A stretch of 8,759 nt of DNA. It comes from an uncultured Granulosicoccaceae bacterium (lineage in GTDB: Bacteria; Pseudomonadota; Gammaproteobacteria; Granulosicoccales; Granulosicoccaceae). The notes beneath the pieces are model-generated. The model did not search any database, was not told the DNA's origin, and saw only the letters and a list, made by a program, of their open reading frames with translations. The DNA lies in NCBI GenBank assembly GCA_937951695.1, contig CALFBL010000063.1, positions 1 to 8,759 of the forward strand, in the 5' to 3' direction. Every line of letters begins with the position of its first letter. The first letter of the stretch is position 1. Positions 8,101 through 8,759 of this stretch are shown here, one piece after another. The translations under genes and the position numbers were made by a program.

Positions 8101-8618
8101 AGAATCGGTGTTGGGGTAACCCGCGATGTGTCGCCGCGCTGAACGAGTGCAGGTGAATCCGCAGCGGTATCGACCCGCGCACTGGTGTTGGGGGACAAAA
8201 ATACCGGTGGATCGAGCAACACCGTGTATTCACGGATCATCCGGCCCGAAGTCCAGTCCACTTCCAGTAGAAAATTCATGAACGGCTCGACGATGGGCCG
8301 CTGACTGGTAATAACGATGGTTTGGGAATTCGGGTCGACCGTAAATTTCAGATCAGCCAGCGCGGCTGTTCGCTCAATGCCGGCGCGAGCGAAGGCTTCC
8401 GGGGAGGCCAATTTGACGATCATCCCTTGTAGTTCGTTGTCGCGCACAGACGATAATTGAATTTCTGCGCTCATCGGTTGATTCAATGCTGAGCGCATCT
8501 CTATTTCACCCAGACTCAGCGCGTAAGCTGAATTCGATGATAAAGCGATGCTGACAGCCATAGCCGTTGCTAGTTTTCGCACTGTTCGTATCCCAAAAAA
8601 CATGTCTCTCGTAGGCAT
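5115..8618 (-). CDS. fimV: FimV/HubP-like polar landmark protein with LysM domain
   Basis: A 1167-residue single-pass inner-membrane protein of the FimV/HubP family, which in Pseudomonas and Vibrio marks the cell pole and is needed for type IV pilus function, polar secretion or chromosome and flagellum positioning. Order of parts: signal peptide (about 1-33, ending AYA); conserved FimV N-terminal domain (LSLGEIEMRSALNQP at 34-48, to about 138); a linker with four GE(V/L)V-type repeats (179-262); LysM domain (about 312-368, VQRGDTLGTIAQRV); coiled coil (about 474-543); Ala/Ser/Asp-rich tandem repeats (about 541-650); membrane helix 671-690 followed by RRRK; an acidic cytoplasmic region starting DEADLDDVEFFDDMDDMDG (698-716); a TPR-like helical segment (about 803-863); and the conserved FimV C-terminal domain (about 1116-1166). 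It is longer than P. aeruginosa FimV (about 900 residues). The start at 8618 has no clear Shine-Dalgarno; an ATG at codon 6 (8603) is possible. No pilus genes are visible nearby. Confidence 0.95.
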   Translation of the reverse strand: MPTRDMFFGIRTVRKLATAMAVSIALSSNSAYALSLGEIEMRSALNQPMSAEIQLSSVRDNELQGMIVKLASPEAFARAGIERTAALADLKFTVDPNSQTIVITSQRPIVEPFMNFLLEVDWTSGRMIREYTVLLDPPVFLSPNTSARVDTAADSPALVQRGDTSRVTPTPILRDSTSGELVELESLDSIGGELVTLEGISTFDTAQLTDTALSAQPAGNIAGADFSGEVVSLEALDSAVGFGADRLDISTVGEVVSLSDLGAPNTAAQTEIDSSWLPTVDLVGGGSDAGQPLGESVVITIDGVNAGSSAGDSVTVQRGDTLGTIAQRVTGAGVSPQQMMLALLAANESAFINGNINLVKAGATLTIPDASEASSISQAEAVAGVNEQNRLWQEYRDGLRSGQRATQVARSSQTSTPRARAETPETDTSLSADAAAILENARSEVLRRDELSIVADNDSTTTAVSATADESTASDANRLGEINRKLQLAREELASSRRKSADLGDQSEALLNTGEDMDTLVTLQQNDIAKLEAQLAATQDQASGALDSASDAASDLAGSASDLVGGAADAASDLTGSASDLVGGSADAAGDVANNALAGTGEPLDSVELVGERAADAAASVDNAVRDTVNEAADATATAAAVANVGDAASNVTEEPKSWLDGVMSSNLKWIPIGLLGLFGAGLLGVLFLGRRRKVEFDEADLDDVEFFDDMDDMDGTASFSTGAANIAQGGVDQVSGAASSGMGAAVAAGSAGVEGAAAAIGLGDDKGHDDSGHAADEFTTGAAADFEADVNDVDADHDDTISEVDVYLAYGLHGQAEELLTKAIDKNENNAAYYAKLLETHAAQGNAENYAEVASVFEQKFGTQHELWPGVAAAGSEIDPSNALFDGDAGAAAAGDVGSYSNADRMDDDDFLSDAADSGVSSISRGGDGLGIGASHNDESLNDLGQDDDESHLMDQSIDPAFAFDEADLEATGDFSQIANEIAADGDDTSSLNFPALDNAADSAKGAVSGAAPDITDTASGIAGTVGDQASDAMNDMSLNVPTLDGAELEAPSLDGNLSDIPSAADDLTLDLDQLSGDMELDSTELLDDSLISGRGLDMDATSDESLLAGTDSLESVDEMDTMMDLAKAYIDMGDNDSASSALDEIVKSGSPEQVSEAETLKRKIS
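5448..5648 (-). repeat. Degenerate LNxPxLD repeats and helical Ala/Ser/Asp segment in FimV cytoplasmic region
   Basis: Residues about 991-1057 of FimV contain three related short motifs, LNFPALDN (993-1000), LNVPTLDG (1040-1047) and EAPSLDG (1051-1057). Between the first two lies a roughly 38-residue Ala/Ser/Gly/Asp-rich segment that resembles the periplasmic tandem repeats of the same protein. This is seen directly in the translation; any binding role is unknown. Imperfect acidic repeats in the cytoplasmic part are a known trait of Vibrio HubP, and this segment may be the counterpart. Confidence 0.5.
6669..6998 (-). repeat. Ala/Ser/Asp-rich tandem repeats in FimV, with two 54-bp units
   Basis: Residues about 541-650 of FimV are dominated by Ala, Ser, Asp and Gly. 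The core is an 18-residue tandem duplication at residues 551-568 and 569-586 (DAASDLAGSASDLVGGAA, then DAASDLTGSASDLVGGSA), encoded by two 54-bp units at 6915-6968 and 6861-6914 that remain clearly alike in DNA. A third, decayed unit (DAAGDVANN) follows. The stretch joins the coiled coil to the membrane helix, so it probably forms an extended or amphipathic helical spacer in the periplasm (inference). Confidence 0.8.
7833..8084 (-). repeat. Four GE(V/L)VxLExL repeats in FimV periplasmic linker
   Basis: Between the conserved N-terminal domain and the LysM domain, FimV has four copies of a short motif: GELVELESLDS (179-189), GELVTLEGI (192-200), GEVVSLEALDS (228-238) and GEVVSLSDL (253-261). 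Spacing is irregular (13, 36 and 25 residues), so these are dispersed short motifs and not a folded tandem domain. The repetition is plain in the translation; the function is not known to me. Confidence 0.75.
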
Positions 8619-8640
8619 AATTCGGTTCAGGCAAACCAGT

Positions 8641-8668
8641 ATTATGAACTACAGCGAGCGGGTTTAAA
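8641..8668 (-). promoter_or_regulatory. Candidate sigma-70 promoter of fimV
   Basis: Reading the minus strand, a CATAAT (8646-8641, 5 of 6 matches to the -10 consensus) lies 16 bases after TTTAAA (8668-8663, 4 of 6 matches to the -35 consensus). Transcription would begin near 8634, leaving a leader of about 15 bases before the fimV ATG. The -35 hexamer is the centre of the 14-bp palindrome at 8659-8672. This is a visual match only; a promoter further upstream, outside the window, is equally possible. Confidence 0.35.
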
Positions 8669-8672
8669 CCCG
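8659..8672. promoter_or_regulatory. 14-bp perfect palindrome upstream of fimV (possible operator)
   Basis: CGGGTTTAAACCCG reads identically on both strands and sits 41-54 bases upstream of the fimV start codon, overlapping a candidate -35 element. A dimeric repressor or activator could bind such a site, but I do not recognise it as the operator of any named regulator. As DNA it is certain; as a regulatory site it is inference. Confidence 0.4.
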
Positions 8673-8701
8673 ATTAACCTATCGTATATAGCCGAATTAT
8701 C

Positions 8702-8743
8702 CGAACACGGCTTAAACCTCTGGGTGGTTTCGGACAATGTTCG
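8702..8743. other. Bipartite inverted repeat far upstream of fimV
   Basis: CGAACA (8702-8707) pairs with TGTTCG (8738-8743), and inside it AAACC (8714-8718) pairs with GGTTT (8726-8730) around a 7-base loop. Together they could form an interrupted hairpin of 6 plus 5 base pairs. No run of T follows on either strand, so it is not a standard rho-independent terminator; it may be a protein-binding site, an RNA structure or chance. The rest of 8619-8759 shows no coding frame of note. Confidence 0.3.
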
Positions 8744-8759
8744 CAAAGGCGCTGCGTTG

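Larger units (their letters stand above)
8617..8700 (-). promoter_or_regulatory. 9-bp inverted repeat enclosing the fimV leader, one arm on the start codon
   Basis: Positions 8692-8700 (CCGAATTAT) are the exact reverse complement of 8617-8625 (ATAATTCGG). On the fimV sense strand the second arm reads CCGAATTAT, and its last two bases are the AT of the start codon. The arms are 66 bases apart and enclose the 14-bp palindrome. A transcript that begins upstream of 8700 could pair the arms and hide the start region; a transcript starting at the candidate promoter near 8634 could not. Confidence 0.35.

Noticed and set aside
1..8759. Search for a novel defence, mobile or secondary-metabolite system
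   Set aside because: Every coding region belongs to a known family in a conserved order; no transposase, integrase, tRNA, CRISPR repeat or composition break was seen.

Overview
The window is a compact chromosomal housekeeping cluster from a gammaproteobacterium. All seven genes lie on the minus strand, so transcription runs from high to low coordinates: fimV (8618-5115), truA (5063-4290), trpF (4252-3614), accD (3545-2592), folC (2573-1290), a dedD-type SPOR gene (1309-605) and cvpA (531-28). This order (fimV-truA-trpF-accD-folC-SPOR-cvpA, usually followed by purF) is the classic arrangement in Pseudomonas and relatives. FimV and a DedD-type SPOR protein also point to Gammaproteobacteria. Genus cannot be fixed from the sequence. 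Base composition is moderate and even, with no mobile elements, RNA genes, CRISPR arrays or signs of recent transfer.

Region by region: 8619-8759 is the fimV upstream region, rich in dyad symmetry, including a 14-bp palindrome over a candidate -35 element and a 9-bp inverted repeat whose distal arm covers the fimV start codon. Positions 8618-5115 encode a large FimV/HubP-like protein with a signal peptide, a conserved periplasmic domain, a LysM domain, a coiled coil, Ala/Ser/Asp-rich tandem repeats, one transmembrane helix, a very acidic cytoplasmic region and the conserved FimV C-terminal domain. Positions 5063-28 hold six metabolic or envelope genes with gaps of 18-73 bp and one 20-bp overlap. 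No intergenic stretch exceeds 141 bp.

Working together: the cluster is a conserved 'mixed' operon-like array rather than one pathway. FimV/HubP organises the cell pole, TruA modifies tRNA anticodon arms, TrpF makes tryptophan precursor, AccD is one half of acetyl-CoA carboxyltransferase for fatty acid synthesis, FolC makes folylpolyglutamate (one-carbon cofactors used in purine synthesis), the SPOR protein binds septal peptidoglycan, and CvpA is a membrane protein traditionally linked to purF. The trpBA genes found between trpF and accD in some gammaproteobacteria are absent here.

I see no previously undescribed biological system. The points most worth a second look are the fimV leader architecture, the repeat families inside FimV, and the start-codon and translational-coupling questions at accD, folC and dedD.
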